Counted from the first letter of the stretch, positions 50,940-60,834 are shown. The stretch: 64,000 nt of DNA from Mergibacter septicus (GCF_003265225.1 NZ_CP022013.1:1459001-1523000); one strand, 5' to 3'. A program made the numbers and translations. The notes: generated by a model not told the origin, from the sequence alone.

Positions 50940-51656
50940 TTATCTTTTCTTTAAATACAATAAATGTTGTTGAAATAACTCTCTACTTTTTAATGGTTTA
51001 CCACCTAAGTAAGGCTTTAATGCTATACGTGTAAAACGTTTTGCGGCTTGTAATACTTGTTTATCTGTAAATTGTAACCGTTCAAAAGCTAATAATTCTC
51101 GACCATAAAAAGTTAAATTATCTACAATTAAAGAGGCAATAAACCCTTTTTCTTCTCGATAGCGATACGTCATATCATCATCAACTAATAGCCCTGTGCC
51201 AGCACAATGACAAAAATCAATGCCATAACCTAAAGCAGTTAATAAACGAAATTCAAAACGACGTAAGTGAGGTTCTACTGACTGACTAGTGGCTAAATTT
51301 GTTAGACAAAAAAGATAATCTTGAAACAAGCTAGGATAAGGCGTTTCGTTTTCCAAAACTCTCACTAATAATTCATTCAAATAAAAACCACTCAATAGTG
51401 CGATTTGGCTAAGCGGTAAGGCTAATGCTGCAGGCTCTGCTTTTGTTAAGATCTTTAATTCTCCACGTCCTCCCCAACGTAACAACAAAGGTGTAAAAGG
51501 TTGTAAAACCCCTTTCCATGGGGAACGCTTTGCCCTCGCACCTTTTGCTAGGACAGTTAATCGTCCATACTCTTCAGTAAAAAGATCCACCAATAAACTA
51601 GTTTCACTATACTCCCGACGATGCAAGACAAAACCACGTTGCCAAGTTTCGATCAT
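50940..51656 (-). CDS. recO: DNA repair protein RecO
   Basis: RecO with RecR loads RecA onto SSB-coated gaps. The 238-residue protein has the N-terminal OB fold ([40 protein letters not shown]) and the helical C-terminal part with [26 protein letters not shown] and [16 protein letters not shown]. It heads the minus-strand group recO-rlmD-relA-dgkA-murB, arranged head to tail. Confidence 0.95.
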   Translation of the reverse strand: MIETWQRGFVLHRREYSETSLLVDLFTEEYGRLTVLAKGARAKRSPWKGVLQPFTPLLLRWGGRGELKILTKAEPAALALPLSQIALLSGFYLNELLVRVLENETPYPSLFQDYLFCLTNLATSQSVEPHLRRFEFRLLTALGYGIDFCHCAGTGLLVDDDMTYRYREEKGFIASLIVDNLTFYGRELLAFERLQFTDKQVLQAAKRFTRIALKPYLGGKPLKSRELFQQHLLYLKKR

Positions 51657-51786
51657 ATCCTCACTTTGTGGATAAATTAAAAATTGACGTTAATTTTAAC
51701 AAAAATTTATGATTATGCTATAAATGAAAGGAAAAATGCCTATAATTAGATATTAAATTTATCAATTAAAATAATGTTGAAAAGAA

Positions 51787-52041
51787 ATGGAACAATACAA
51801 TAAATTAAGTCTTGAATGGGATTGCCGACGTGGTATGTTAGAATTAGATAACATCATTATGCCATTTTATAAAGAAGAATTTGAACAATTACCACCACAG
51901 CAAAAAGCACTGTTTGTTGAACTTTTAAGCTATACCGACCCACAACTTTTCTCTTGGTTTATGAATCAAAGTAAAGCTCCAACAGAAGAGTTACAACACT
52001 TAATCGAGCAAATAAAAACCAAATTAATCACTAAGAAATAA
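51787..52041 (+). CDS. sdhE: SdhE/CptB-family flavinylation factor
   Basis: SdhE helps attach FAD covalently to SdhA/FrdA flavoproteins. The 84-residue protein has the invariant RRGMLELD motif (residues 14-21) of this family and the helical YTDPQLFSWFM segment. In other gammaproteobacteria the gene often lies near a cptA-like gene; here it precedes rpoE. The older view of the family as antitoxin CptB is less likely, as no partner gene is present. Confidence 0.9.
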   Translation: MEQYNKLSLEWDCRRGMLELDNIIMPFYKEEFEQLPPQQKALFVELLSYTDPQLFSWFMNQSKAPTEELQHLIEQIKTKLITKK

Positions 52042-52059
52042 TCAATTTTAAAAAAATTT

Positions 52060-52088
52060 TGAACTTTTTGCTTAAAACAGACTCTAAA
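52060..52088 (+). promoter_or_regulatory. Sigma-E promoter upstream of rpoE
   Basis: GAACTT at 52061-52066 and TCTAA at 52083-52087 are separated by exactly 16 bases, the sigma-E consensus (GAACTT-N16-TCTRA). The start codon of rpoE is 83 bases downstream. This fits the autoregulation known for rpoE. Confidence 0.85.
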
Positions 52089-52170
52089 TAAAAGAAAAAA
52101 GCGATCTTATTTTGCCTTAACCCTGATAATACTGTTAGCAAAAAGAATAAGGTAAGGAGATTCACTTTCG

Positions 52171-52761
52171 ATGAGTGAGCAACTAACAGATCAATCCTTG
52201 ATTGAAAAAGTAAAACAGGGAAATAAACAGGCATTTAACTTGTTAGTCTCTCGTTACCAAAATCGTGTAGCTGGTATAGTCAATCGGTTTGTATCACCTT
52301 CTGATGTTCCCGATTTGGTACAAGAAACTTTTTTACGAGTTTATCGTTCATTACATACTTTTCGTAACGATAGTGCTTTTTCCACTTGGTTGTATGCAAT
52401 TGCAACTAATGTCGCTAAAGCACATTTAATGAATGAAAAAAAACGGTTTTCATCAGAAGTTATTCCGATTGAAGAGACTGAAGGTTTTGATGACGATAAA
52501 CTAAAAGAAATTGAGACCCCTGAAAATATATTTTTAAGTAATGAAATTAAACGTACCGTGATGGAGACTCTAGAAAACTTACCCGAAGATTTACGCAAAG
52601 CCTTCTTGCTAAGGGAAGTTGAAGGATTAAATTATGAAGAAATAGCGAAACAACTCAATTGCCCTATCGGCACTGTCCGTTCTCGTTTATTTCGAGCAAG
52701 GGAAATAATTGAAGGAAAAATTGCCCCTTTACGTCAAATTCATTTGAGAAAACAGAATTAA
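52171..52761 (+). CDS. rpoE: RNA polymerase sigma-E factor
   Basis: RpoE directs the envelope-stress response to misfolded outer-membrane proteins. The 196-residue ECF sigma factor has region 2 (FNLLVSRYQNRVAGIVNRFV, DLVQETFLRVYRSL, FSTWLYAIATNVAK). Region 4 follows (LPEDLRKAFLLREVEGLNYE, IAKQLNCPIGTVRSRLFRAR). ATG 52171 follows AAGGAG and the MSEQLTDQSLIEKV start matches E. coli. It is the first gene of rpoE-rseA(-rseB-rseC). Confidence 0.97.
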   Translation: MSEQLTDQSLIEKVKQGNKQAFNLLVSRYQNRVAGIVNRFVSPSDVPDLVQETFLRVYRSLHTFRNDSAFSTWLYAIATNVAKAHLMNEKKRFSSEVIPIEETEGFDDDKLKEIETPENIFLSNEIKRTVMETLENLPEDLRKAFLLREVEGLNYEEIAKQLNCPIGTVRSRLFRAREIIEGKIAPLRQIHLRKQN

Positions 52762-52826
52762 AAAATATTGTGTCATTGATAGAAAACAATCAAAGACAAA
52801 TACCGCAGAATCGGAGCAAATTGATT

Positions 52827-53363
52827 ATGCAATATAAAGAGTTACTTTCTGCTTACATTGATGGTGAAGAAGTTAGTCAGGAATTTACGGCTAAACTTTG
52901 CCAAGATCAAGACCTACAACAGTCTTGGCATACCTTACATTTAATACGTTCAGTGGTAAGACAAGAAAGTGAAATAGTATTAGGCGATGATTTCACTGCC
53001 AAGATGGCAAGTTTAATTGAACAAGAAACAAAAGTGTTAGATGAACAACCTACACCGCCAACAGTTCCAATTATAACAACGCTTAAACGCTATTTTGCAC
53101 CTGTTCTCCAACTTGCTGTTGCTGCAAGTGTGTGTTTCGTTGCGATTATTGGTGTACAATCTCTCAATCAAGCAGATCGAGAACGTAACTCAGCAGATGT
53201 ACCAATTTTACAAACATTACCATTTACTCGTTCCGTAGAAGAAGTAAGTTATAATGTTGCAGATAAAAATACCCCAAGTCGTGAAGAACTTGAACAACAA
53301 AATCGAAAAATCAATCAAATGTTCCAAGACTACGAATTACAACGTCGGATATACCAGAAATAG
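52827..53363 (+). CDS. rseA: Anti-sigma-E factor RseA
   Basis: RseA holds sigma-E at the inner membrane until DegS and RseP cleave it. The 178-residue protein has the N-terminal sigma-binding domain (QYKELLSAYIDGEEVSQEFT, SWHTLHLIRSVVR). One membrane helix follows (VLQLAVAASVCFVAIIGVQS), then a short periplasmic tail that keeps the INQMFQDYELQRRI motif for RseB binding. ATG 52827 is used, with GGAG upstream. The periplasmic part is shorter than in E. coli (216 residues overall). A strong hairpin follows the stop. Confidence 0.93.
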   Translation: MQYKELLSAYIDGEEVSQEFTAKLCQDQDLQQSWHTLHLIRSVVRQESEIVLGDDFTAKMASLIEQETKVLDEQPTPPTVPIITTLKRYFAPVLQLAVAASVCFVAIIGVQSLNQADRERNSADVPILQTLPFTRSVEEVSYNVADKNTPSREELEQQNRKINQMFQDYELQRRIYQK

Positions 53364-53373
53364 AAAATAAACA

Positions 53374-53413
53374 AAAATAATTTCACCACCACTAGGTGGT
53401 GAAATTATTTTTA
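53374..53413 (+). terminator. Strong terminator-like hairpin between rseA and rseB
   Basis: Bases 53374-53390 pair perfectly with 53395-53411 (17 bp, core TTTCACCACC with GGTGGTGAAA) around an ACTA loop. The right arm ends in TTATTTTT. It would uncouple rseB-rseC from rpoE-rseA at least partly. Confidence 0.8.
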
Positions 53414-53455
53414 ATTACAATAGATTACAAGTAGTGTGACGTAAGGAAATATCAA

Positions 53456-54487
53456 ATGAGAATAAAACTGACTGTCTCTTTAATTATCACTTCATTTATC
53501 AGTCTCTTCTCTCAAATCGTTCAAGCAGATAAAACTATACCGCTTAACTCCCCTGCACTTACTCGTTTACAACAAATGACTGAAGCAAGTGAGAAAAGTA
53601 ATTATGAAATCTATTTTTCACGTAATACAGATCTTGCTGATACTTCTGTCCGTTATCGTTATGTTAATGATAATGGTAAAAAATATGCACAATTACTTTA
53701 TCTTGATGGGGTACGACAAGAAATTTTACAACGTGATAATATCATCAGCTATTTCACGCCTCACTATCCTCCTTTCAGTATCCAAGGATCACATATTATT
53801 GATGAACTACCTGCGGTGTTATATGCCGATTGGAACCAATTAGCTAAATATTACGATTTTATTCAAGGAGGAAAAGATCGCGTAGCAGATCATATTGCTT
53901 ATGTCATTCGTATCCTGCCAAAAGATGATTTCCGTTATCAATATGTTGTCTGGCTTGATGAAAATAGTGGTTTACTGCTCCGTAGTGAAATTCTCGATCG
54001 GAATGGTAATATTCTTGATCAATTTAAAGTGATTGATCTTACCTTAAGCGATCACTTAAAACAGATTATTACACCATTAAATAGCCTTACATTACCACCG
54101 ATTTTATCGCTAGAAGAAGAAAGAGTGGATAATAAAAATACCCACTCAACCACCACAACCTCTAACCCAACACCAACATTTAACTGGACACCATCTTGGC
54201 TACCTAAGGGGTTTATCGAACTTAACCACGCTTATCTACCGGGACAAGACTTGCAAGAAAGCCGCCTATATAGCGATGGTCTGTTCTCTTTTTCTATCTA
54301 TGTTACCAATAAGCCTATTCCATCGGCTTTTAGTGGTATTGCCCGTACAGGTCTAAATACAATTTATACAGACAACGTAAATGGTCATGCTGTTACTATC
54401 ATTGGACAAATCCCTGCGACGACTGCCCGCCGTGTAGTACAAGATATTAAATTTAAAGCCAATGCCAAAGGAGAGGAAAAGCAATGA
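53456..54487 (+). CDS. rseB: Sigma-E factor regulatory protein RseB
   Basis: RseB binds the periplasmic part of RseA and senses mislocalised lipopolysaccharide. The 343-residue protein has a signal peptide ending at IVQA-DKTIP. The large LolA-like lipid-binding domain has YRYVNDNGKKYAQLLYLDGV, VAYVIRILPKDDFRYQYVVW and LDENSGLLLRSEILD. A linker and the smaller C-terminal domain follow (WLPKGFIEL to the end, with LNTIYTDNVNGHAVTIIG). AAGGAAA precedes ATG 53456. The rseC start overlaps its stop codon. Confidence 0.93.
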   Translation: MRIKLTVSLIITSFISLFSQIVQADKTIPLNSPALTRLQQMTEASEKSNYEIYFSRNTDLADTSVRYRYVNDNGKKYAQLLYLDGVRQEILQRDNIISYFTPHYPPFSIQGSHIIDELPAVLYADWNQLAKYYDFIQGGKDRVADHIAYVIRILPKDDFRYQYVVWLDENSGLLLRSEILDRNGNILDQFKVIDLTLSDHLKQIITPLNSLTLPPILSLEEERVDNKNTHSTTTTSNPTPTFNWTPSWLPKGFIELNHAYLPGQDLQESRLYSDGLFSFSIYVTNKPIPSAFSGIARTGLNTIYTDNVNGHAVTIIGQIPATTARRVVQDIKFKANAKGEEKQ

Positions 54488-54924
54488 TGATTGAAAATGC
54501 GACCGTAATTGACTATCAAAATGGCATTGCCACCGTAAAATGCCAAAGTAAAACCAGTTGCGGTCATTGCCAAGCCAAAGCAAATTGTGGTGTCTCTGTA
54601 TTATCAGAATTAGGTCAACTCACTGGTAAAGCGGAGGAACATCACTTTACTATTACCAGTTCAATTCCTCTAACCCCAGGGCAAAAAATCTTAGTTGGTT
54701 TAGATGAAAAAGCACTCATTCATTCGGTATTACTCGTCTATATCCTTCCATTAATCACTTTATTAACTACTGCAATAATCACCTCATTTTTTACCTCCAA
54801 TGAAAGTATCATAGCCTTACTTACCTTAGTAATGACACTACTATCTTTTTTAATTGTGCGTCATTTTGACAAAAAATTAAAAAAACAACCTTACTATCAA
54901 CCAAAATTCCTCAAAACACTTTAA
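54484..54924 (+). CDS. rseC: SoxR-reducing system/sigma-E modulator RseC
   Basis: The 146-residue inner-membrane protein has an N-terminal cysteine cluster KTSCGHCQAKANCGV, a central soluble part and two membrane helices (LLVYILPLITLLTTAIITSF and IIALLTLVMTLLSFLIVRHF). This is the RseC/RsxC-associated architecture, with roles in sigma-E tuning and SoxR reduction. ATG 54484 overlaps the rseB stop by four bases (ATGA), indicating translational coupling. Confidence 0.92.
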   Translation: MMIENATVIDYQNGIATVKCQSKTSCGHCQAKANCGVSVLSELGQLTGKAEEHHFTITSSIPLTPGQKILVGLDEKALIHSVLLVYILPLITLLTTAIITSFFTSNESIIALLTLVMTLLSFLIVRHFDKKLKKQPYYQPKFLKTL

Positions 54925-54930
54925 ACCTAA

Positions 54931-54964
54931 AAAAATAGGTAAGAATTTCTCTTACCTATTTTCG
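54931..54964. terminator. Bidirectional terminator between rseC and srmB
   Basis: AAATAGGTAAGA at 54933-54944 pairs perfectly with TCTTACCTATTT at 54950-54961 around a 5-base loop, flanked by A and T tracts. Confidence 0.85.
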
Positions 54965-54986
54965 ATTAAAACCAGATCATTCCTTT

Positions 54987-56300
54987 TTATCTTTGCGAGG
55001 TTGGCATACGACGTTTACCAATATTTTTAGTATCCCGATGGCGAACCTTCACTTTTTTCTTACTTGCCTCTTTTTTCTCTTCCTTTCGTTGTTTAATTTT
55101 TGCCTTTTGTTTTTTCGTTACCCGTTTAATATCCCCATCTTTCGGGGCTTTTGTTCTTGGTTCTAATCCTTCTATTACTCTTGCTTTAAGCAATTCACCA
55201 GTATAACGTCTAATTTTACCTAATAATTTATAATCATGTGCTTCAACAAAAGAAATTGCAGTCCCTTTTTTCCCTGCTCTTGCCGTCCGTCCAATTCGAT
55301 GTAAATAAATATCCGCACTATATGGCAAATCAAAATTAAAGACATGTGAAATATCTTCAACATCAATACCTCTTGCAGCAACATTAGTCGCAACTAAGAT
55401 TGTCACCACGCCATTTTTTAATTTATCCAGTGCATTATTACGTTGATTTTGAGCCATATCACCTTCTAAATAGGTGCTTCGAATACCACGTTTACGCAAG
55501 GTTTCTGCTACATCTCTAACATCTTCTCTCCGACGTACAAATACGATTCCTCTCGTAACTTGTTCAGTTGTGATCGCCCGTACCAACAACTTGATTTTAT
55601 GCTCTAAATTATCTGCATGGTAATACCACTGATTAATTTTTTTCCGTTCACGTCGGCTAGGTTCAGCTTCAACCCTAACAGGATCTGTCAACAAGCGAGT
55701 TGCAAAATCTTCTAACAGTTCACCTTCTAGCGTTGCTGAAAATAGTAAAGTTTGTTTCCGCCAACGTGTTTCTGCTGCAATTTTCTCTGCATCTTGCCCA
55801 AATCCCATTTGTAACATACGATCAGCTTCATCAAAAATCAAAATTTCAACTGCACGGCAGTCAAAATTTTCTTCTTTTATATATTGTAATAAGCGTCCCG
55901 GTGTTGCGACGACAATATCCTGATTTTTATTAAATACATCACCATGATTTTGATAGGCTACACCACCAGTAATAGTCGCAATACTCAAATGCGTAAAACA
56001 AGCTAACTCTGTTGCTTGTTCTGCAACTTGAATGGCTAACTCTCTCGTTGGTGTAAGAATTAAAACTCTTGGTGCACCTGGCTTGCGTCTAGGATAATCT
56101 AATAAATGTTGAATCGCTGGTAGTAAGAATGCGGCTGTTTTTCCTGTACCCGTTGGAGCAGAACCTAACACATCACTACCATTCATTGCAGCAGGAATAG
56201 CTTCAGTTTGAATAGCTGTCGGACGAAGATAGCCTTTCCGCTGTAATGCTTTTAATAGGGCTGGATCTAACTCAAATTCCACAAATTGAGACTGTAACAT
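54987..56300 (-). CDS. srmB: DEAD-box RNA helicase SrmB
   Basis: SrmB helps early assembly of the 50S subunit. The 437-residue protein has motif Q (RPTAIQTEAIPAA), Walker A SAPTGTGKTAAFLLPAIQHL, PTRELAIQV, TPGRL, DEADRMLQMGF, SATLEG, and HRIGRTARAGKKGTAISF. The C-terminal tail is very basic and lysine-rich (TKKQKAKIKQRKEEKKEASK). The closest resemblance is to SrmB rather than RhlE or DeaD, by the LLDYPRRKPGAPRVLIL segment and by length. Confidence 0.93.
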   Translation of the reverse strand: MLQSQFVEFELDPALLKALQRKGYLRPTAIQTEAIPAAMNGSDVLGSAPTGTGKTAAFLLPAIQHLLDYPRRKPGAPRVLILTPTRELAIQVAEQATELACFTHLSIATITGGVAYQNHGDVFNKNQDIVVATPGRLLQYIKEENFDCRAVEILIFDEADRMLQMGFGQDAEKIAAETRWRKQTLLFSATLEGELLEDFATRLLTDPVRVEAEPSRRERKKINQWYYHADNLEHKIKLLVRAITTEQVTRGIVFVRRREDVRDVAETLRKRGIRSTYLEGDMAQNQRNNALDKLKNGVVTILVATNVAARGIDVEDISHVFNFDLPYSADIYLHRIGRTARAGKKGTAISFVEAHDYKLLGKIRRYTGELLKARVIEGLEPRTKAPKDGDIKRVTKKQKAKIKQRKEEKKEASKKKVKVRHRDTKNIGKRRMPTSQR

Positions 56301-56491
56301 AATACCTTTTACTCATTTGATTAAATTCATTAATTAAAAGTAATTATAACGAATTTTGAGGCAAAAGTGGGCTTAGTTTGCCACCTTTTAGCTTAAATTC
56401 TATTTATTCCTACATTTTCTAACTTGAAATAAGATGTATTGTCCCCATTTGCTAGAAGTAAAAAATTATTGGATACATAATGGAGAAAAGC

Positions 56492-58378
56492 ATGTCTATA
56501 AATCAAGAAACTCGTGGTTTTCAGTCTGAAGTAAAACAATTATTACAATTAATGATCCACTCTCTTTACTCTAATAAAGAGATTTTTCTACGTGAATTAA
56601 TTTCTAACGCTTCTGATGCTGCAGATAAATTACGTTTTAAAGCACTTTCTCAACCTGAATTATATGAAGGTGATGGAGAATTAAAAGTTCGCATTCATTT
56701 TGATGAGAAAAAAGGTACTCTCACTATTAGCGATAACGGGATCGGCATGACCCGCGATCAAATTATTGAACATCTAGGTACAATTGCTAAATCTGGTACA
56801 AAAGAGTTTTTATCCACCATTGGTGCTGAACAAGCAAAAGATAGCCAACTTATTGGACAATTTGGAGTGGGATTCTATTCTGCCTTTATTGTTGCTGACA
56901 AAGTGACAGTAAAAAGCCGTGCTGCGGGCGTTCCAGCAGATCAAGCTGTTTTATGGGAATCTGCAGGTGAGGGCGAGTTTACTGTTGCAGATATTTCTAA
57001 ACCAGAACGTGGTACAGAAATTACTTTACATTTACGAGAAGATGAAAAAGAATTTTTAAACGAATGGCGTTTAAGAGAAATTATCAGTAAATATTCCGAT
57101 CACATTGCATTACCTGTTGAAATCTTAACCAAAGAATTTGATGAAGAAGGCAAAGAAACAGGAACAAAATGGGAAAAAATCAATAAAGCACAAGCATTGT
57201 GGACTCGCTCAAAAGGTGAAATTAGTGATGATGAATATAAAGAATTTTATAAACATTTAAGTCATGATTTTGCTGAACCTATCTTATGGGCTCATAATAA
57301 AGTTGAAGGAAATCAAGAATATACAAGCCTACTTTATGTTCCAGCTAAAGCACCTTGGGATCTGTTTAATCGTGAACAAAAACATGGTTTAAAACTTTAT
57401 GTTCAACGTGTTTTTATTATGGACGATGCTGAACAATTTATGCCTAACTATTTACGTTTCATTAAAGGCTTAATTGATTCTAACGATTTACCATTAAACG
57501 TTTCACGTGAAATTTTACAAGATAATAAAGTTACTGCAGCACTACGCAAAGCATTAACTAAACGTGCTTTATCTATGCTAGAAAAACTTGCTAAAGATGA
57601 AGATAAAACGAAATATCAACAATTCTGGCAAGAATTTGGTTTGGTGCTGAAAGAAGGTCCAGCAGAAGATCCTAGCAACAAAGAAAAAATTGCGAAACTA
57701 CTTCGTTTTGCGTCAACACACAATGATAGCAGCGAACAAAGCGTATCCTTAGAAGATTATGTTGCCCGCATGAAAGAAGGGCAAAAAGCGATCTACTATA
57801 TTACAGCGGATAGCTACATTGCAGCTAAAAATAGCCCACATTTAGAGATCTTCAATAAAAAAGGAATTGAAGTATTATTACTTTCTGATCGCATTGATGA
57901 ATGGTTAATTAGTTACTTAACTGAATTTGATGGAAAACCACTACAAACCATCAGTAAATCAGATCTCGATCTCGGCGATCTAGACGATAAAGCAGATGAA
58001 GAAAAGCATAAAGAAGAAGATCAATCCTTCGCCTCGTTTATTGAAAGAGTAAAAACATTATTAGGTGAACGAGTAAAAGATGTTCGCTTAACCCATCGTT
58101 TAAGCGAAACACCTGCTGTTGTTTCAACTGATAATGATCAAATGACGACCCAAATGGCAAAACTTTTCGCTGCTGCAGGACAAAAAATGCCAGAAGTAAA
58201 ATATACTTTTGAATTAAATCCTGAACATCATTTAGTGAAAAAAGTGGCTGATATTGCTGATGAACAAGAATTTGCTGAATGGATTGAATTACTCCTTGAT
58301 CAAGCAATGCTTGCAGAACGCGGTACTTTAGAAAATCCTAGCGCATTTATTAAACGTGTGAATCGTTTATTGCAATAA
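56492..58378 (+). CDS. htpG: Chaperone HtpG (Hsp90)
   Basis: HtpG is the bacterial Hsp90 ATP-dependent chaperone. The 628-residue protein has the GHKL ATPase domain with [31 protein letters not shown] and [12 protein letters not shown]. The middle domain follows ([31 protein letters not shown]), then the C-terminal dimerisation domain. ATG 56492 has GGAG six bases upstream; an in-frame ATG at 56480 would overlap that site. A terminator follows. Confidence 0.97.
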   Translation: MSINQETRGFQSEVKQLLQLMIHSLYSNKEIFLRELISNASDAADKLRFKALSQPELYEGDGELKVRIHFDEKKGTLTISDNGIGMTRDQIIEHLGTIAKSGTKEFLSTIGAEQAKDSQLIGQFGVGFYSAFIVADKVTVKSRAAGVPADQAVLWESAGEGEFTVADISKPERGTEITLHLREDEKEFLNEWRLREIISKYSDHIALPVEILTKEFDEEGKETGTKWEKINKAQALWTRSKGEISDDEYKEFYKHLSHDFAEPILWAHNKVEGNQEYTSLLYVPAKAPWDLFNREQKHGLKLYVQRVFIMDDAEQFMPNYLRFIKGLIDSNDLPLNVSREILQDNKVTAALRKALTKRALSMLEKLAKDEDKTKYQQFWQEFGLVLKEGPAEDPSNKEKIAKLLRFASTHNDSSEQSVSLEDYVARMKEGQKAIYYITADSYIAAKNSPHLEIFNKKGIEVLLLSDRIDEWLISYLTEFDGKPLQTISKSDLDLGDLDDKADEEKHKEEDQSFASFIERVKTLLGERVKDVRLTHRLSETPAVVSTDNDQMTTQMAKLFAAAGQKMPEVKYTFELNPEHHLVKKVADIADEQEFAEWIELLLDQAMLAERGTLENPSAFIKRVNRLLQ

Positions 58379-58397
58379 TAAACGATATTAATTATCC

Positions 58398-58425
58398 AAC
58401 CGCACGCATTTAGTGCGGTTTTTTA
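58398..58425 (+). terminator. Rho-independent terminator after htpG
   Basis: AACCGCAC at 58398-58405 pairs perfectly with GTGCGGTT at 58413-58420 and TTTTAT follows. The stem contains an 8-of-9 near match to the Haemophilus uptake word. Confidence 0.88.
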
Positions 58426-59316
58426 TCCTCTTGGATGAAATCTTTCGTGGATACGTTTCAAACGTTCTTGAGCAACATGCGTATAAATCTGAGTTGTCGA
58501 TAAATCACTATGCCCGAGTAACATCTGTACAACTCTTAAATCCGCTCCATGATTCAGCAGATGAGTAGCAAAAGCGTGGCGGACAACATGTGGTGAAAGA
58601 GAATTACTATCAATACCTGCTTGCAATGCATAGTATTTTATTCTGTGCCAGAATGTTTGGCGAGTCATCTTATTACCTCGCCGACTAGGAAACACGATAT
58701 CACTGCTTTGCCCTGATAGTAAGATAACACGTGCATACTGAATAAATTCTGTTATCCAATAAGTCGCTTCTTCTCCCATTGGAACTAAACGTTCTTTATC
58801 ACCTTTTCCCATCACTCTTACCACACCTTGATTAAGGCTGATATTATTCATCGTTAAGCCCACTAATTCACTAACTCGCAACCCTGTTGCATATAACAGC
58901 TCTAACATAGCTTTATCACGCAATTCTAGCGGATCTTCCACTCGAGGGGCATTAAGCAAATCCATAACTTGATCTTCACTCAGAGATTTTGGCAATCTAT
59001 TTGGTAACTTCGGCGAAGTTAAAAGGGAACAAGGATTATCTGCTCTATATTTTTCTTGATATAAATAGTAAAACAGCTTTCGCATTGCACTCAAAAGGCG
59101 AGCCGAGCTAGTTACTTTATAGCCTTGCTCTAAGCGTTGTCCTAAGAATTGTTGTAAACCAAGGTAATCAACTGTCAAAAAAGTAAGCTGCTTTTCGCTT
59201 AGCCATTGACTCAATATTTTTAAATCTAAGCGATAAGATGAAATTGTATTTTCTGATAGTCCTTTTTCTAGCCATAAATCATCTAAAAAAAGGGTAATTA
59301 GGCTATTATCGTTCAT
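58423..59316 (-). CDS. xerD: Tyrosine recombinase XerD
   Basis: XerD with XerC resolves chromosome dimers at dif. The 297-residue protein has an N-terminal SAM-like DNA-binding domain (FLDDLWLEKGLSENTISSYR). The catalytic domain has the arginine in YATGLRVSELVGLT, the lysine in GKGDKERLVPMG, HVVRHAFATHLLNHGADLRV, GHSDLSTTQIYTHV, and the nucleophilic tyrosine in the last motif. Length and sequence match XerD rather than XerC. It is a single gene, divergent from the transporter gene downstream. Confidence 0.94.
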   Translation of the reverse strand: MNDNSLITLFLDDLWLEKGLSENTISSYRLDLKILSQWLSEKQLTFLTVDYLGLQQFLGQRLEQGYKVTSSARLLSAMRKLFYYLYQEKYRADNPCSLLTSPKLPNRLPKSLSEDQVMDLLNAPRVEDPLELRDKAMLELLYATGLRVSELVGLTMNNISLNQGVVRVMGKGDKERLVPMGEEATYWITEFIQYARVILLSGQSSDIVFPSRRGNKMTRQTFWHRIKYYALQAGIDSNSLSPHVVRHAFATHLLNHGADLRVVQMLLGHSDLSTTQIYTHVAQERLKRIHERFHPRG

Positions 59317-59319
59317 TAG

Positions 59320-59348
59320 TTGTTACTCATTGTACTAATCTGTATAAT
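59320..59348 (+). promoter_or_regulatory. Sigma-70 promoter of the NSS transporter gene
   Basis: TTGTTA at 59320-59325 and a perfect TATAAT at 59343-59348 are separated by 17 bases. Start near 59355 would give a 5' leader of about 120 bases before ATG 59477. Confidence 0.6.
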
Positions 59349-59476
59349 TGTCCGCTTTCAGAAAAGAAAGGAAAAGAATTGTATTGCATACTTTTCTCCT
59401 ATCTTACTTATTTTTATTCAATTTTTCAGGCTGTTTTCAACCATAACAGCAACTTTTCATTATATAGAGGTTTTTT

Positions 59477-60808
59477 ATGTCTCGTTCCCAGTGGGGATCC
59501 CGCATTGGTTTTATTTTGGCTTCAGCCGGTTCTGCTATCGGTTTAGGTGCTATTTGGAAATTCCCTTATGTTACTGCAACACAAGGTGGAGGTGCATTCT
59601 TATTTATTTACTTAGTGATTAGTTTAACTATCGGCTTAATCCTAATGTCAACTGAAATGGCTCTTGGACGTACAGCTCATGCTGGACCTATCGGTGCATT
59701 TCGCCGCTTAGGAGGTAAAGCTTGGGCAAGTATTGGTATTATGAGTGTTGTTGTCGCATTCCTCATTTTATCTTTTTACAGTGTTGTTGGTGGCTGGACT
59801 GTAGCTTATTTAGTCAAATCTATAACAGGTTCTTTGGTCACTTCAACCGATTCTACCCTGAATCAAGCCCAATTTACGAATTTTATTACCGATGACTATT
59901 CACCAATCTTTTATCATTTTATTTTTGCGTTCTTAACACTCTTTACTGTCATGTCAGGCGTTGAAAAAGGTATAGAACGTATGGCGAAATATTTAATGCC
60001 ATTATTACTCTTATTAATCTTAGTATTAATTGCCAGAGTCATTACCTTACCGGGTGCAGAAGAAGGTATCCGTTTCTTTCTCACCCCCGATTTTAGTAAA
60101 GTAACCAGTAATACTTGGCTAGAAGCATTGGGACTCGCCTTTTTTTCTCTTTCATTAGGACTCGGAGCAATGATTACCTATGGTTCCTATGTTGGACCTG
60201 AAACTAAATTACTTAACTCCTCAGCTTGGGTAATTATTTTAACACTCATCACCTGTATCTTAGCAGGTTTAATGGTATTACCTGCGATGTCAGCCTTTGG
60301 TTTTAAAGCAGAAGCTGGTCCCGGACTAACCTTTATCACTATGCCTGCCGTCTTTGCAAGTATGCCATTTAGTGCTCTTTTTTCTTCTCTATTTTTTGCT
60401 CTTTTATTAGTTGCAGCCTTAACCTCTTCTATTTCATTATTAGAAGTATTAGTCAGTTTCTTCATTGATGAATTTAAAATGCGAAGAGTAAAAGCAGGTA
60501 TTCTCTCTTTTATCCTCTTTTTCCTAGTCGGTGCAGTAGCTTCATTGTCACTTGGCTCTTGGAGTGAATATACTATCTTCGGTTATAACTTCTTTGATGC
60601 TCTAGATAAACTGACTCAAAATATTCTGATGCCATTAGGCGAAATATGCCTAGCAATCTTTGTTGCTTGGTTCTCTTGGAAACCAATTAAAATCAGTTTA
60701 GCTGGGCATAATAACCACTCTTTGGGCTTTAAATTATTTTATTTTGGCTTAGCGGTTATCGTTCCCATTGTTATTTTTACGATTTTCTGGAGTGGCTTAT
60801 TTAATTAA
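59477..60808 (+). CDS. Sodium-dependent transporter, NSS (SNF) family
   Basis: The 443-residue inner-membrane protein belongs to the neurotransmitter:sodium symporter family, relatives of LeuT that import amino acids or related small molecules with Na+. The N-terminal GSRIGFILASAGSAIGLGAI, then WKFPYVTATQGGGAFL, is the TM1 sodium and substrate site signature. About 11 hydrophobic segments are visible. LGLGAMITYGSYVG corresponds to TM6. AGAGG lies upstream of ATG 59477. The substrate cannot be told. A terminator follows. Confidence 0.9.
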   Translation: MSRSQWGSRIGFILASAGSAIGLGAIWKFPYVTATQGGGAFLFIYLVISLTIGLILMSTEMALGRTAHAGPIGAFRRLGGKAWASIGIMSVVVAFLILSFYSVVGGWTVAYLVKSITGSLVTSTDSTLNQAQFTNFITDDYSPIFYHFIFAFLTLFTVMSGVEKGIERMAKYLMPLLLLLILVLIARVITLPGAEEGIRFFLTPDFSKVTSNTWLEALGLAFFSLSLGLGAMITYGSYVGPETKLLNSSAWVIILTLITCILAGLMVLPAMSAFGFKAEAGPGLTFITMPAVFASMPFSALFSSLFFALLLVAALTSSISLLEVLVSFFIDEFKMRRVKAGILSFILFFLVGAVASLSLGSWSEYTIFGYNFFDALDKLTQNILMPLGEICLAIFVAWFSWKPIKISLAGHNNHSLGFKLFYFGLAVIVPIVIFTIFWSGLFN

Positions 60809-60834
60809 GCCTCAAGATTTCATTTAGCTAATTT

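Noticed and set aside
58398-58420. Paired uptake signal sequences forming the htpG terminator
   Set aside because: The stem contains GTGCGGT but neither arm gives the full 9-mer AAGTGCGGT, so it is recorded only as a near match.
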